In this document: positions 5,203-5,240 of the stretch, one piece after another | How positions within the stretch are numbered: position 1 is the first letter of the stretch | Layout: each line of letters starts with the position of its first letter | DNA from: Methanosarcinales archaeon | Lineage (GTDB): Archaea; Halobacteriota; Methanosarcinia; Methanosarcinales; Methanosarcinaceae | Length of the DNA: 5,240 nt | Assembly (NCBI GenBank): GCA_012329085.1 | Contig: JAAXQB010000376.1 | Location: forward strand, 1 to 5,240 | Reading direction: 5' to 3' | The notes under the pieces: model-generated | Seen by the model: the letters and a program-made list of their open reading frames with translations, nothing else | What the model was told of the DNA's origin: nothing | Databases searched by the model: none | Program-made: the position numbers and the translations under genes

Positions 5203-5240
5203 TTTGCGGATAATCTATTTTTTAAGATACGAATTTATAC
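5203..5240. repeat. 38-nt direct repeat, copy 2 (may continue past the window)
   Basis: This is the second copy of the unit at 5125-5162, with the identical 20-nt core at 5216-5235. It reaches the last base of the window, so the repeat or an array of it may extend further right. Confidence 0.75.

Noticed and set aside
5125..5240. Start of a CRISPR array (38-nt repeats with a 40-nt spacer)
   Set aside because: The spacing is right, but there are only two copies with five differences, the 'spacer' shares motifs with the repeat and forms a hairpin with it, the repeat is not CRISPR-like, and no cas gene is visible. The window edge keeps it from being fully excluded.

Overview
The window is AT-rich and carries one operon-like block of genes, all on the minus strand, between two non-coding flanks. 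A low-GC archaeon is the best guess. The supporting signs are many ATA (Ile) and AGA (Arg) codons, TTTATATA-type boxes in the AT-rich intergenic DNA, GTG/TTG start candidates, and a helix-hairpin-helix plus RNase H-like architecture that I associate with archaeal MrfB relatives. This is inference; a low-GC bacterium is not excluded.

Layout in transcription order (right to left): (1) a 67-aa acidic protein with two Cys pairs, probably a zinc ribbon, 4963-4760; (2) an MrfB/YprB-like DEDDh exonuclease with an N-terminal helix-hairpin-helix, 4752-3655 (likely start 4740); (3) a second, small RNase H-fold exonuclease-like gene, 3695-3127, split by a single frameshift near 3370-3387; (4) an MrfA/YprA-like superfamily 2 helicase with a C-terminal Cys-rich MZB/DUF1998 domain, 3125-696. 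Spacing is very tight: 7-19 nt, then an overlap of about 35-41 nt, then 1 nt. This implies one transcript, closed by a hairpin plus U-tract that overlaps the last helicase codons (688-721).

In Bacillus subtilis the helicase MrfA and exonuclease MrfB act together in a UvrABC-independent excision repair of mitomycin C damage. By analogy this operon probably opens and degrades DNA around lesions. The new element is the two extra parts: a second nuclease-fold protein between the pair, and a leading small zinc-ribbon protein.

The left flank (1-695) has no full gene. Its first 44 nt read on the minus strand as the N-terminus of a transposase, so an insertion-sequence end probably lies here, with a perfect 9-bp hairpin at 116-136. 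Beyond it are a TATA-like box, a doubtful 52-codon secreted-type reading frame, two further hairpins and a (TAA)n tract. The right flank (4964-5240) is the operon's upstream region. It holds candidate promoter and ribosome-binding signals, a small ACACA-N3-TGTGT dyad, and two copies of a 38-nt repeat 78 bp apart with linked AATCTGC/GCAGATT inverted motifs; the second copy reaches the window edge.
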